From Rhizomucor pusillus (lineage: Eukaryota > Mucoromycota > Mucoromycetes > Mucorales > Lichtheimiaceae): a DNA stretch of 64,000 nucleotides. The stretch lies in the NCBI GenBank assembly GCA_900175165.2, contig FWWN02000668.1:62001-126000 (forward strand), given 5' to 3'. This document shows, in pieces, positions 10,014 through 20,999 of this stretch (its first letter is position 1; every line of letters begins with the position of its first letter). Under the pieces are notes generated by a model that did no database searches, was not told the origin of the DNA, and saw nothing but the letters and a program-made list of their open reading frames with translations. Made by a program: the position numbers and the translations under genes.

Positions 10014-12593
10014 TCAAAAATGACCGAGACGGTAACTCCTCCAAGTTTTGTATCCCACTCGACTGTAGAAATCAAGCAGTTCAACCCAATCAACGTAGGA
10101 CTTGGCCACTCCGCGCTGTCTAAGCAGCCAGTTTGCATGGGCAACAATGCCGATACCAATACCACGGCCTCTTTCTTCCTCTGCGACGCCAACGCATGCC
10201 ATGCCTCCGCTCTTCTCGCCAAAGAGCTTGTCGTCTGTCCAGATCAAATCACTCCTGTATTCGTGTGATACATGTGTCGTATTGAGGATTAAGCTTGCGA
10301 TGATGCGACCATTTTCATTATCTTGGCGTGCGACAATCAAGTCCTGATAGTCACCCAATTCAACGTGATGCTGGTACGTAGAGAGCCAGGATGGAAAGTT
10401 GCGCTGCTGGAACGCGTAGAGCTCCCATGTTTCGCTAGGCTTGACACGTCCAAACCATATCTTTTCTTTGATCATGCGATTCTCGATCTTTTCTGAGATC
10501 TTGTAACTTTGCACCTCTCCAACGAGATCGTGTACAAGACCGTCATCCATTCGCCAGCCTCTTCTCGAAAAGAACTGTTGTGCCCTTGTTCCGTCAGCGC
10601 CGTCTTCCGGTACACCAGGGAAAAATCGAGGGTAAGTGGAGCCCAATTTGATGCAGTCGGCACCTTGTTCCCGGAAATACTCCAGAGCCGCGTCGTGAAG
10701 AAGAGTACCTGCTCCTTTACCTCGGCTCAACGGTGATACCATAAGCAGCATAAGCTGACCATGTTTCTTTCCGTCCGCGATGATGATCTGCGTAGCAACA
10801 AAGCCGACTATCTTTCCACGTACGTCACGTGCGACCAGGTGTTTTGCCGATTTTGCTCGTTGCAACACAAGGTTGATCTTATCTTTACGCAGCGGCCAAT
10901 CATTGCCAAAGACATCGTTCCACAGCGCTGCGATTTGCTCTAGGTCGTCGTCGTTTCGATAATCGTCGACGATGAATCTGGTGGGCTTGATGGCATCGTC
11001 AATGTTGGGTATAATAATAGGAAGGTCGCTGGATGTTTCTATCTCGCCAAAAATGAGACGAACGGCAGCCTCGTGTGCTGGAGGAGTGTATTCGTATGTG
11101 ACAAGGTAAGTATCGACTTGCGGGAAGCACATTTGATCGTATGGATTCATCACGGCTGCCACTATTAGGCATTTTGCAAGCTTGTGGGCTAATTCTACCA
11201 TGCGTACTTGGAATGGATAAAGGTTTGCGTTGGCTGTACCGATAACAACCCAGTCTGCTTCTTGGATCTCTTGGGATAAATCAGGAGTATCTTCGTTGTA
11301 AATGATATACTTTAAATTGGCATGTCTCTTGAGCAAGGAAGCATGGAATGAATTGAAGGGTTCCTTCTCTGAATCGACCGCCAACGTCTGAGGAACATGT
11401 GCACCGAGGAATAGAATCTGATCCTTTGGATCTGGCCGGATGGGAAGGATCTTCTTGCGATCCGTAACAACAGTGGGTACTCTATCGTACAATTCCTTGC
11501 TTAGTGTAGCATGTTCATCAGAGCCCATAGTCTTGAGATCCTTCTGCTCCAAGACATCGTCCCAAGACAAAAACTGATCCTTGAGCTTAGCAACACGCTG
11601 CAGTGATCGACGTATTTCCTCCTCGTTCAATTGTCCTTGTTCAAGTGCACTGTACAAAACCTTGAAAGCATCCTTTTGGAAAGCAAGGGTGTGGGAAATC
11701 ATTGCCATGTCGTTACCAGCTTGGAGAGCCATCAGTGCTCCTTTCGGAGTACCGATGGTTTCCTTGACAGCGTCCATTTCTAAACAATCAGTGATAATAA
11801 CGCCCTTGTACCCGAGGCGTCGGCGCAAAAGGTCGCGAACAATCTCGGGAGATAAGCTGGATACCAACTCCTTGTTGAAGTAAGGAAGCAGCATGTGAGC
11901 AACCATGACAGATGTAGGACACGCGATACCTCCAGCCTCTATAGCCTTCTTGAAAGGAACCAATTCGGTCTTGTCAAGCTCCTCCAAGGTCTTGTTAATG
12001 ACAGGCACACCCAGATGCGAGTCGGTTGCGGTATCTCCGTGACCAGGGAAATGTTTGATGCTGGTGGCAACGTTTCCGCGCTGGTATCCTTCAACTTGAG
12101 CCAAGCCCATCCTGGCAACTAGCTCAGGGTCCTGACCGTACGACCGCACTCCGATGACAGGATTCAAGGGGTTATTGTTGACATCCAAGACCGGTGCAAG
12201 GTTCCAATTCATGCCAAGTGTCAAGAGTTCCTTGGAAGTAGCCATTGCTACATTTCTTGCTGCGGTTGAAGAGCCGAGCGCACCTAGCCCCATGTTGCCA
12301 GGCAGATACGTTCCACTGTGTCCGAGCCGTCGGACTACACCGTTTTCTTGATCCACAGCAATAAACAATGGTCGCTTGTGTCCAGCGTTGCGTGCAATTT
12401 GCTGCAGCGAATGCGTCAGCTTCTGCACTTGCTCTGGTGTTGCGATATTGCGCGAAAACAAAATAATAGAACCGAGGTTGTGATTTTCTATCAGATCGAT
12501 GATCCCGGGCGTAGGCTCAAGCCCGTCGAAACCGCACATGAGGAGCTGTCCAATCTCCTTGTCTAGATTGTCATTGACACCGCCGACTGTCAT
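10014..12593 (-). CDS. NagZ-like GH3 beta-N-acetylhexosaminidase fused to two GNAT acetyltransferase domains
   Basis: A single exon encodes 859 aa. The start is the ATG at 12593, since the frame upstream has only TTG. The first ~350 residues are a GH3 domain of the NagZ class: IAVDQENG, the loop KHFPGHGDTATDSH (which supplies the Asp-His acid/base pair in NagZ) and the nucleophile Asp in GVIITDCLEMDAV. A linker resembling the GH3 C-terminal region follows. Two GNAT domains come next, at about 560-700 (acetyl-CoA loop SPLSRGKGAG) and 720-859 (AEEERGRGIGIG). Likely roles are hydrolysis of GlcNAc-containing glycans and acetylation of an amino sugar or related amine, coupling the two steps. No signal peptide is seen, so it probably acts in the cytosol on imported chitin fragments. 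Confidence 0.88.
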   Translation of the reverse strand: MTVGGVNDNLDKEIGQLLMCGFDGLEPTPGIIDLIENHNLGSIILFSRNIATPEQVQKLTHSLQQIARNAGHKRPLFIAVDQENGVVRRLGHSGTYLPGNMGLGALGSSTAARNVAMATSKELLTLGMNWNLAPVLDVNNNPLNPVIGVRSYGQDPELVARMGLAQVEGYQRGNVATSIKHFPGHGDTATDSHLGVPVINKTLEELDKTELVPFKKAIEAGGIACPTSVMVAHMLLPYFNKELVSSLSPEIVRDLLRRRLGYKGVIITDCLEMDAVKETIGTPKGALMALQAGNDMAMISHTLAFQKDAFKVLYSALEQGQLNEEEIRRSLQRVAKLKDQFLSWDDVLEQKDLKTMGSDEHATLSKELYDRVPTVVTDRKKILPIRPDPKDQILFLGAHVPQTLAVDSEKEPFNSFHASLLKRHANLKYIIYNEDTPDLSQEIQEADWVVIGTANANLYPFQVRMVELAHKLAKCLIVAAVMNPYDQMCFPQVDTYLVTYEYTPPAHEAAVRLIFGEIETSSDLPIIIPNIDDAIKPTRFIVDDYRNDDDLEQIAALWNDVFGNDWPLRKDKINLVLQRAKSAKHLVARDVRGKIVGFVATQIIIADGKKHGQLMLLMVSPLSRGKGAGTLLHDAALEYFREQGADCIKLGSTYPRFFPGVPEDGADGTRAQQFFSRRGWRMDDGLVHDLVGEVQSYKISEKIENRMIKEKIWFGRVKPSETWELYAFQQRNFPSWLSTYQHHVELGDYQDLIVARQDNENGRIIASLILNTTHVSHEYRSDLIWTDDKLFGEKSGGMACVGVAEEERGRGIGIGIVAHANWLLRQRGVAKSYVDWVELLDFYSRVGYKTWRSYRLGHF

Positions 12594-13663
12594 TTGCAAC
12601 AATGTGGAATGTCGAGAAGAAAGCAGTAGCTCAAAAAGAACAATGTTCTATTTAAAGTTTATTCCGGGGCGGGCGCGCAGCACATAAGCCCAATACTCTG
12701 ATCTGTTTGTTGCTAACGTCCAGAAATATTGGGTAATGATACTATCAAGGATAATATTCATTGCACAAGATTAAATAGAATCTTACAAACATATACTTTG
12801 CTTGCAGTTGGGATGTTTTCATCTTGTTGCATCCTTTCTGCTAATATGACTAAGCTACGTCCGTGAGAAAATCAGGGTCCTGGATGGACTGAGAGGGTCC
12901 CGTCCAGACTATCCTGTGAAACCTGAAAACTGAATGGATCATTGTAGCTCAAGAGATTAAACAATGGTGATTTTCCGTACTTGAAATCATCAACAATGCC
13001 TCTGGAAACTGTTATAGCAGTATGAGTGAATGACCTTCTGTCTATGTGTAGGGTGTAAACAAATTAGCAAATTCACATAAAAGTGAAAAAGGATCATCAA
13101 AAGCTAGACAATCGCTATAGCTACAATAGATTTCCTCATGAAAAATCCTCGAGATTAGAATGGATGGTAATAACTTCAGCAAAATTCGACAAGGATTGCC
13201 GATTAAAAGACACAATGGGGCAGTGTCAACTTGGAGTCTAGATCAAGAATCGTCGAAAAAGGCTGAGCGAACTTTCAGAATAAGTGGAGGAAAAAGACAC
13301 ACGTTAAATTTCCAAGAAATTCGATCAAGACATGCTTTATATATGCCAACTCGGCAGCCATACTTGCTGTCAAGGTAAACAGTGCTCGAGAATCCAATAC
13401 TCAGAGCAAAAGACTTCACAGATCATGTAATATCTGCTTCGAAATTCCAAAAGCAGTATTCGGACATTGAAAACTGGCAAGCAGCAGCACAAATGCGCTA
13501 ATCGAGTTGGCATCCCATCAATCTTCCTCGCTTTCAGTCGCTAAAAGCGTTGGTTCTCAGTTCGAGTTAAATCTACTTGCGCCAAGCGATCGTACGTAAA
13601 GATGGATAGATGGAAGATGGATGGGGATTTGCTGAACAGGATTGGCCTTTTTTAGTTATCATC
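12594..13663. other. Intergenic region between divergent GH3-GNAT and ribosomal P2 genes
   Basis: About 1.07 kb of AT-rich sequence. A 72-codon frame at 13160-13378 has no recognisable family and is judged chance. It should hold the promoters of both flanking genes. Confidence 0.4.
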
Positions 13664-14053
13664 ATGAAGCATCTCGCCGCTTACCTCCTTTTGACTGCCG
13701 GTGGCAAGGCCAACCCTTCTGCCGAAGACATCAAGACTCTCTTGAGCTCCGTTGGCGTTGAAGCCGAGGAGGAACGTCTCAACTCTTTGATTGAAGCTCT
13801 CAAGGAGAAGAACATTGAAGAGGTAATGCAATAAATGTCATGCACATGAGATTCGGAAAATGCTGACATTGTTATTTAGCTCATTGCCGAAGGCAAGGAG
13901 AAGCTCGCCTCCGTCCCCACTGGTGGTGCTGTCGCCGCTGGTGCCGCTGGCGCTGCTGCTGGTGGTGCTGCTGAGGAAGCCAAGGAAGAGGAGAAGAAGG
14001 AGGAAGAAAAAGAGGAATCTGACGAAGACATGGGCTTCGGTCTCTTCGACTAA
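13664..14053 (+). CDS. RPP2: 60S acidic ribosomal protein P2
   Basis: Two exons (13664-13822, 13880-14053) give 110 aa. P2 pairs with P1 and forms the flexible stalk of the large ribosomal subunit that recruits elongation factors. The sequence starts [10 protein letters not shown], has the [15 protein letters not shown] dimerisation region, an Ala/Gly hinge, a charged Glu/Lys stretch, and ends in the universal [10 protein letters not shown]. The phase-0 intron falls after the KNIEE helix. Confidence 0.97.
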
Positions 14054-14114
14054 ACGATATCGTGCCAATAAAATGACACTCGATACGGCCTCTTTTTCTC
14101 TATCTACACCTATT

Positions 14115-15285
14115 TTATTGCGTTTGATGTTCTATGATGGATTTCGCCAATGGCCACACTTGTTTCCGAGACATTTTGATATTCTCCTGCTTGTAGAATC
14201 TGATCCGCGTATCCTCTTCGTTTGTATATTGCAAGGTTCGCAATGCGAGCTCGGTGTTGCTTTCGATTGTTTCCTTGAGTGGCATCAATGCTTCGTTTCT
14301 AACGAAAAGCGCAAGCTCTCTTTCGTATTGTCCGCCCGCGTCGGTGTGGTCAAAAGATGTCAAAACGATTTCGAGATCCAGGTCTCGCTCTTTCATGTAA
14401 TCCATGGTATCCTGGGTAACTTTGGCGTATCCATCGCGTTCAACCCATGCGTCAAAATACCATGGCAACGAGCTCGTGCCGATTCTATACCGGTGCACCG
14501 TAAACTCTTTGTAGTCCTTTCGCAAGAGATCCCTGGTTGAGAGATGATGGATATTGGATTTGGCCGCTTCGATTTGTTCGTAATATCCGTTGGTATCACC
14601 ACTCGACTTTATCAATATGTTGTAAGCATCTACATCTGCTGGTGTCGTTCTATGCAGATCCCAGTTCAAGTTGATCGTATCAACGAGGATAGGCGCTAAT
14701 GCAAGTTTTGAGATATTTTGAGAGAATTGACGGTCTTGAAAATGATGAACGACAAGCGACGTGCAAGATCCAACCATCAAGATAACACGAAGAGGGATGT
14801 CCTTGTACAACTGTTCGTCGACATGATGATCGAGAATTCCTATCACTTGCTGAGCATATCTGCTGTCATCAAAAGGTGCCGTGAGTTTGTTGTGATCAAC
14901 CAGCACCAGGCGAGCGTTTGAAAGCTTTTCGAGGTTGATTTGATCAATGCACACAAGCTTGCTTGTATCAATGTCGTTCGTATTCATCACAAAGTCCAGC
15001 TCAGGACGCAGTTTCAGGTCGGCAAAAGGTACCTTGACTAGAGGTATATACAGTGTGTTTGGGTCCTTTTCAGCGCTAAAGTAGGCAAAAAGCAAAGCCG
15101 AGATTACAGAATCGAGATCTGAGGATGCTTTTCTTAATTCTCTTGTAAAATCCTACGCATGCTACCTATATATATACTATACCAGCAGCGTCGTTGCCCA
15201 TGACAATCACGCATGGTTGCTCTGCCGACACATTCGAAAGCCTTAAACGGATATTCGTGAGAAACTCATTAATAGCAGTCGACAT
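14115..15285 (-). CDS. PPX1: Exopolyphosphatase, DHH/prune family (Ppx1-like)
   Basis: Two exons (15183-15285, 14115-15118) give 368 aa, close to yeast Ppx1 (397 aa). It removes terminal phosphates from inorganic polyphosphate, using Mn or Mg. The first metal motif GNDAADLDS forms across the 64-nt intron (15119-15182). LVDHNKL stands at the second site and GILDHHVDE is the DHH motif. GSCTSLVVHHF is the conserved segment that follows. A DHHA2-like C-terminal domain completes the protein. No targeting peptide is evident, so it is probably cytosolic. It converges with ribosomal P2, with 61 bp between the stop codons. Confidence 0.92.
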
Positions 15286-16980
15286 TGTAAGCTGGTTCGA
15301 GTGCGGTTTGCAGGGTTGGATATGTGTTTGACGCGGCCTTTTCTGCTGCACAACCCGAAGCAGTATTTCTGGACTCAAGTTAGCGACTTGTCTTGCCGAC
15401 TTGGTGTAAAATAAAGCGCGGCTTGCTTGGACATTACGCCATCTATCGTTTGCGATTTCTTTCCTTCTGGAATATATAAGAATCGATTTTATATCTATCA
15501 GTATATTTTATGGATGCATACAAGATGCTCGCACTGCGATGTGAGTATCGCCGAATGTTAGAAAGGAGCATTATTATCCTCGCGCGGACTTGGACTTGAC
15601 GGCAGCAGAGCAAATGAAATGTTTTCACCCATCCAGCAAGTAGACAGTTGAACGAAACTGTAAACTAGCAGGGTCACTGCAGCTGTACTTTAGCAGCTTC
15701 TTCCATTTGCCTCGCATTAATGTATTTTAACATTCAAAACGGATGAAGCTGGCTTTCCGCGTCAACTCCTGACAACCTCTTTAGAGCTGCCCGTATGCGG
15801 CATAGGGAAAAATTCCTTGATTCTATTCGACCAAAATAGATCTGACACGAGCAGCTATAATAGTAGCAACTTTACAGCATTTCCTGGACGAACGAGCCTA
15901 TACGTTGCGGGAGAAGTCCCCAGAAACAGAGGAACTGGATTTCGAGACTGGCCCGGATAGTTTGTCACGAAGGACCTGACTATGATCAGATATTCCGAAA
16001 CGACTGAGTGAGATATATATATATATGTGTGTGTGTGCGTGTGTGCGGGGAGTAGTCTGCTCCATCCTCTGGGCTTATATGACCACTGCTGTATTTCCGT
16101 TCTCCATACTTTGGAGCAGGCATTTTTCTTTCCGGGTCACGTGAAAGCATTGGCTTATACAACAAGGAACAAAAAAAGACGCCGAGAAAAAGGTGATGAA
16201 CGCTTTTCGACGATAATCCGCAGATTGCGTCCTATATTCCATAACAGTAAGCGTCTGATCCTAAACAATTCATTAATAATATCATGAGAGCTCTTACTGG
16301 TAATCGAGTTGCAACAATGTATCTCCCAAAACTAGTCTTAGGATCAGACTCAGGTTAATTCTGAATATTTTTCAGATACCAAAGAATAAATCTAAAATAC
16401 TTAAGTGCAAAAACACTTTTTACTGAGGAGACGTGTGGACTCAAAGATTATTCAATAACGGAGACTTTTCCCACTATTAGTACTCAAGTTCCATAAAACT
16501 TATTATTAAACTTTAGTGAATCGCCAGCAGCCAAGCAGATTTTACAACGTGCTATTCTAGCATGCTATTTTACTGAAGATGTTATTAGTGTACTTATCTG
16601 AATCAATTTGGGAAAGTCGGCAAGTGCTCGACTAAGTACAACTCTGCGTGGGTGTCGCACTGTCAATTCGGAAAACCGTTAGTCAGAAGATTTCACAGTT
16701 GGTGGTAGGACATCGAAATCTGCAGGACAACGACTGTAGCTGCTACCAGTGTTGCAAGGTAAAGTGCATATTTTATACAACAGCTGAGGCTGTGAATATG
16801 GACGCAAGATATCGATCATTCTTGCTACAACTTGACAGCCGTCATAAATATTGAATCAAACAACAGGTAGAAGGCAATCATTTTAAGTTATTTCGTGTTA
16901 CCCGAATCATTCGCCAGCTGCTTTACATTTGACGGGGAGCAAGCAAGGTATACTACTTACTTTGCTCCCTTTCACTCACA
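15286..16980. other. Intergenic region with an AT/GT microsatellite
   Basis: About 1.7 kb between divergent PPX1 and SDR genes. The only distinct structure is a dinucleotide repeat, (AT)n running into (GT)n, at about 16012-16046. ORFs here are short and unsupported. Confidence 0.5.
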
Positions 16981-18253
16981 ATGGCCATTGACACTGTAAA
17001 CGAACGTGTTGGACAGATCGCTGCTCATTTGATCAAGGCTGGCTCATCACTTCAAGACAAGGTATGCATTGTTACTGGTGCAGGTTCTATTTACGGTATT
17101 GGGTAAGACTAGGACTTTGTAGCGGGCGCTTTTAAAGCCTTTTGCTAATACTGGTCGTGTGCAGTCGCGCTTCTGTGTATGCGCTTGCCAAGCGTGGTCC
17201 CAAGGTTATTTACGCAACCGACTTGACTCTTGATAACTTGGAAGAACTGGCCAAAGATGTCGAAAAGCAATACCCAGGCGTGCAATGTATTCCACGAGCA
17301 GTCGATGCCGCGTCCACCGCTGGTGTCACCGGTATCATCAACGAAGCCATGGAAAAGTTTGGAAGATTGGATGTGTTTTTTGCCAACGCTGGTGTTGCAA
17401 GTGGCACTCTGTTGCAAGGTGAAGATGAGGAATCCTTCATGCGCATGATGCGCATTAATGCCCTCAGGTGAGCTTATACATTGCTTTTCAAGGGTTGACG
17501 TACTTTTTACTCACTAACAAAATTTCCAAAAGCGCTTTCCTGGCTATTAAGCATGCCGGTGAAGCTATGAAGGTGACAGGCAAAGGTGGAAAGGAGCGAT
17601 CAGGCGGTTCAATTATTTGCACTGCATCAGGTTAGTTTCAAAAAACCTTCGTTTGCTCTGCATTTATAGTATCGGCTGATTTGGATCTAGTTGCTGGTAT
17701 CCGTTCTGGTGCTGGTTCACCAGAATACTCTGCTTCCAAAGCTGCGTAAGTTGTACACGTTGCTGTTGCGAATATTGGCTAAAACATATCGGTTGTCTAG
17801 TATCATCAATCTCTGCCAAACCAGCTCCTTCCAATATGCTGGCACCGACGTACGAGTAAATGCTATCTGCCCAGTACGTCGCATCAAATTTATTATCTGG
17901 TCTTTCAAAGTGCAGAACTCTAAATGGATAATTCGTAGGGTCTTATTGAAACTGGTATGACCAAAATGACTTTTGATTATGCAAAGTCTAGAGGATCAGC
18001 CCACAAGATTGGCCAACTGAACCCTACTCGTCGCTACGGCCTTCCAATGGAGGTATGTACTAATTCCGAGCATTTGAGCTTCTCATTCTTCCTGAATCAC
18101 ACTAAACATTTTACTCGCTTTGACACGAAACAGATTGCTTCCATGGTAGCTTTCCTTGCAAGCGAAGAAGCTTCCTACGTAAACGGTCAAGCAATTGCTG
18201 TTGATGGCGGTCTCTCTGCCAGCCATCCAGTCGTTCCTGGCAAATTTCACTAA
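16981..18253 (+). CDS. Short-chain dehydrogenase/reductase (classical SDR)
   Basis: Seven exons (16981-17102, 17165-17467, 17533-17630, 17691-17745, 17801-17873, 17939-18052, 18134-18253) give 294 aa. The Rossmann motif TGAGSIYGIG forms across intron 1. NAG is present in FFANAGVAS, the catalytic Ser lies in IICTAS, and the Tyr/Lys pair in YSASK. An Asp at the end of the second strand (YATDLT) suggests NAD(H) preference. The C-terminal VNGQAIAVDGG is standard for the family. The substrate cannot be told from sequence. The stop codon is only 54 bp before the next start on the same strand. Confidence 0.9.
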
Positions 18254-18307
18254 AGAATAAATTTTTTCTTTTAATGGAAATGTTTGGTTAGGAAAAGGCT
18301 ATATAGC

Positions 18308-19258
18308 ATGCATCAGACCGCTGATCGGTTGAAGGACGAACCACACACAGACAGAGAAAGAGAGAGCTTGAATGTGCCGCAGGTACAACATGCAAAGCTG
18401 GTTCCGACAAATTGGAGGCGCATGCTTTGCGGTTGCTTCTTTGCTCTCATAGCCGTGGCCTTTCCCTTTGTTGTAGTCGCGCCTCCCGTACCACCACCCG
18501 AGTTGTTTGAACGCAAGATGCAGCTACCTACTCCACTGAGAGATCCTTTGGTCGCCCTGGTTGGCGAAAAGTGCTATGTTTCGCTGGTAGAGAATTTCAA
18601 CATTACGGACATTGACTGTGTTCGGTATTCTATATCCAAAGCACTCGGGTTCGGCATCGTGTTAGGCGGATCCATCGTAAAGATCCCGCAAATCGTGACC
18701 ATCTTGCTCAACGGATCAGCTCAGGGTCTATCTCTTGCGTCCTATCTCTTGGAAACATCCAGCAATATCATATCGTTTGCATATAATTGGCGCCAGGGCA
18801 ATCCATTCAGCACTTATGGCGAGATCCTCTTTTTGACGATACAGAATATCTTAATTTCGATCCTTATCTTGTTTTTCGCGCGTCGATACGGAGCTTCCGT
18901 CGGCTGCCTTGCCGCGCTTGCAAGCTTCATACATTGTCTCACCAACGCGTCTATCGTGCCATCTTGGTCACTATCAAGCCTATATGCAAGCACAATCCCG
19001 CTCAACTTGGCAAGCAAAGTTCCACAAATTTACACCAACTATGTCAACAAGTCTACCGGCCAGCTTTCAGTGTTCGCGGTACTCAACTATTTTCTTGGCA
19101 GCACAGCACGTGTCTTTACAACAATGACAGAACTGGATGATCCACTTATGCTTTTCGGAGGTATCTTGGCGAGCACGTTCAATGGCATCCTGCTGGCGCA
19201 AGTCGTCCTGTACTGGGGCAAGAAGGTCGATACAGAGAAACCAAAGAAGGCCGATTAG
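18308..19258 (+). CDS. MPDU1: MPDU1/Lec35-like PQ-loop membrane protein (mannose-P-dolichol utilisation)
   Basis: A single exon of 316 aa from the first in-frame ATG. MPDU1 proteins are ER membrane proteins needed to use dolichol-phosphate mannose and glucose in N-glycan and GPI synthesis. Two PQ-loop repeats are visible, KIPQIVTILLNGSAQGLS and KVPQIYTNYVNKSTGQLS, among about seven hydrophobic segments. The protein ends in a Lys-rich tail (KKVDTEKPKKAD) that could act in ER retention. It is about 70 residues longer at the N-terminus than the human protein; that extension is polar and then enters the first helix (CGCFFALIAVAFPFVVV). Its promoter must overlap the 3' end of the SDR gene. Confidence 0.88.
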   Translation: MHQTADRLKDEPHTDRERESLNVPQVQHAKLVPTNWRRMLCGCFFALIAVAFPFVVVAPPVPPPELFERKMQLPTPLRDPLVALVGEKCYVSLVENFNITDIDCVRYSISKALGFGIVLGGSIVKIPQIVTILLNGSAQGLSLASYLLETSSNIISFAYNWRQGNPFSTYGEILFLTIQNILISILILFFARRYGASVGCLAALASFIHCLTNASIVPSWSLSSLYASTIPLNLASKVPQIYTNYVNKSTGQLSVFAVLNYFLGSTARVFTTMTELDDPLMLFGGILASTFNGILLAQVVLYWGKKVDTEKPKKAD

Positions 19259-19891
19259 AAATAATAAAAGAGAGAGAGAGAGACAGCTTGTATCTGCTAC
19301 GGATCATTCTTCCAAAGAAGTATTGATTCATTTGACTCATCTTGTACTTTCATTCGATCCCACAATGTTGTACAGTCGATTGCTGTCAATTCATCCGCAA
19401 CTGCAAAAATGTAGCTAAGCATCAAAATTTGCTAAGCGTCTCACGTATCGCCACGCTTTGGTTCTTTGGGGCGGATAAAAAAGTCCGAACAATAATGTGA
19501 TAACATCTTCTGTATCGCAGCAGAGTAGAGAATTGCTCTTATGGATCACGGGCTGATCCCGAAAGAGAGAGATATTGCATCAAAGGAAAGTGATGCATCT
19601 CCATGGTGACCGGGCAAGTCCCCCGTTTCCATGGATCCGGTATCCATGGATACCATCGATGATACATCACATTCCAAGAAGAAAACGTCGCTACATCATT
19701 ATTGTCGGTGATCTGGATAAACTGTCGGCAACCATGATCTCGGCGTTCCATTCTTGTCGGACAATAGAGCATTCTTGCTGTCAAAGACGAAACGGATATT
19801 GAAATCGTCCAATGGAAGCGTCGGTGCGAGGCAATCCAGCAGGTCAGCAAAAAAAGGCCCGTCGTTTGTTGTAGCCAGCCGTGTAAAGATC
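19259..19891. other. Intergenic region with a short GA repeat
   Basis: About 630 bp. It holds a (GA)n tract at about 19269-19284 just after the MPDU1 stop and otherwise nothing recognisable. Antisense ORFs here appear to be chance. Confidence 0.4.
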
Positions 19892-20777
19892 ATGCTCGGC
19901 ATCTTGTACCGTTCGAGGTTTCAAACAGCGGCGACGTCAAGTATAAAAAGGGTGGCGCGTTGCCGTTACTTCTCGACACAACGTCCCTCATACCCCAAGA
20001 AACCTATCGTCGCCTGGTGCATCGTAGCTAGCGGAATCACTTACAGCGTAATGGCAACCCAACAGACAAACGCCCTCCTCGAACAGAAGCAAGCTCTCAG
20101 TGGAACGAGCCCTGAGGCATACGAAAAAGCCAAGGCAGAGCAAGATAACCTCGCCGCAGTCAAGGCTGCCCGAGAAAGCCCAGATTATTTCGAAATTGAA
20201 GCATACGGCCACCTGCGTGGAGCTGCAAAACTTCAGTCACTGACTGCATCGGTAAATGGCCTGCTGACAAAACAACAAAGGCGATCCACACAATCAAACT
20301 GACATATCTATCCTGTGCCCCCAAAAAAAGACACTTCGCGGTGTAGGCAAGATCGTCGTTCCTCCAGTGCTATTTTATAACAAGGATCGCACAGAAGTAG
20401 TCGCTGCTGTGCACCTTGGCACTGATTTGTGCGGTCACGCTGGCATTGTCCATGGTGGTATGCTGGCAACCTTGCTAGACGAAATACTGGCATGTGTGGT
20501 AAGTTTTTCTTTTTTTATTGGAGAAAAGCATATGTACTGAGGTTCGACTGCGATGTAGGCCATGCCTGCGTTGCCCAATAACATTGGTTTCACAGCAAAT
20601 CTGAATATTGATTACCGAAAACCTGTGAAAGCAGATCAGTGGGTCATCCTCCGTGGCCGCCTTGAACGTGCAGAAGGACGCAAGGCGTACGTTGAAGCAT
20701 GGATCGAAAGTGCGGACGGACAAACCAAATTCACAGAGGCCAAATCACTTTACGTTGGACCCAAAACTCCCTTCTGA
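19892..20777 (+). CDS. Mitochondrial hotdog-fold thioesterase (4HBT/PaaI-like)
   Basis: Three exons (19892-20251, 20331-20498, 20559-20777) give 248 aa. The N-terminus is Arg/Ser-rich (MLGILYRSRFQTAATSS), as expected for a mitochondrial presequence. A hydrophobic segment (IVAWCIVASGITYSVMA) follows, suggesting inner-membrane anchoring. The hotdog domain is in the second half: GHAGIVHGGMLATLLDE is the family signature, and ANLNIDYRKPVKADQWV is the strand region that follows. The likely reaction is acyl-CoA hydrolysis; the acyl specificity is unknown. Similar anchored proteins occur across fungi. Confidence 0.85.
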
Positions 20778-20999
20778 GTCGTGAAACCAGGGAATTGAAA
20801 CATTCGGAGTACCCCTCCCCCACCAATCCTGTTTATTGTAGAAAGTTCGTCACTTCAAGTTTTTTTTTTGGTCTTTTTTCTTTTCCTCTCTCTCTCTCCC
20901 CTCATCTAGCTATCTATCTAACAAATATTTAATTCCTTCCTTTTGGTCTGATCTGCTTTGATCTGCTGCTCCCCCTTTTTCTGTTCAACAAACATTTGC

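Noticed and set aside
13160..13378. 72-codon ORF before ribosomal P2
   Set aside because: Short, without homology, in a promoter region.
17874..17938. Open frame continuing past SDR exon 5
   Set aside because: It is the intron between the conserved CP and GLIET segments; removing it restores the SDR consensus.
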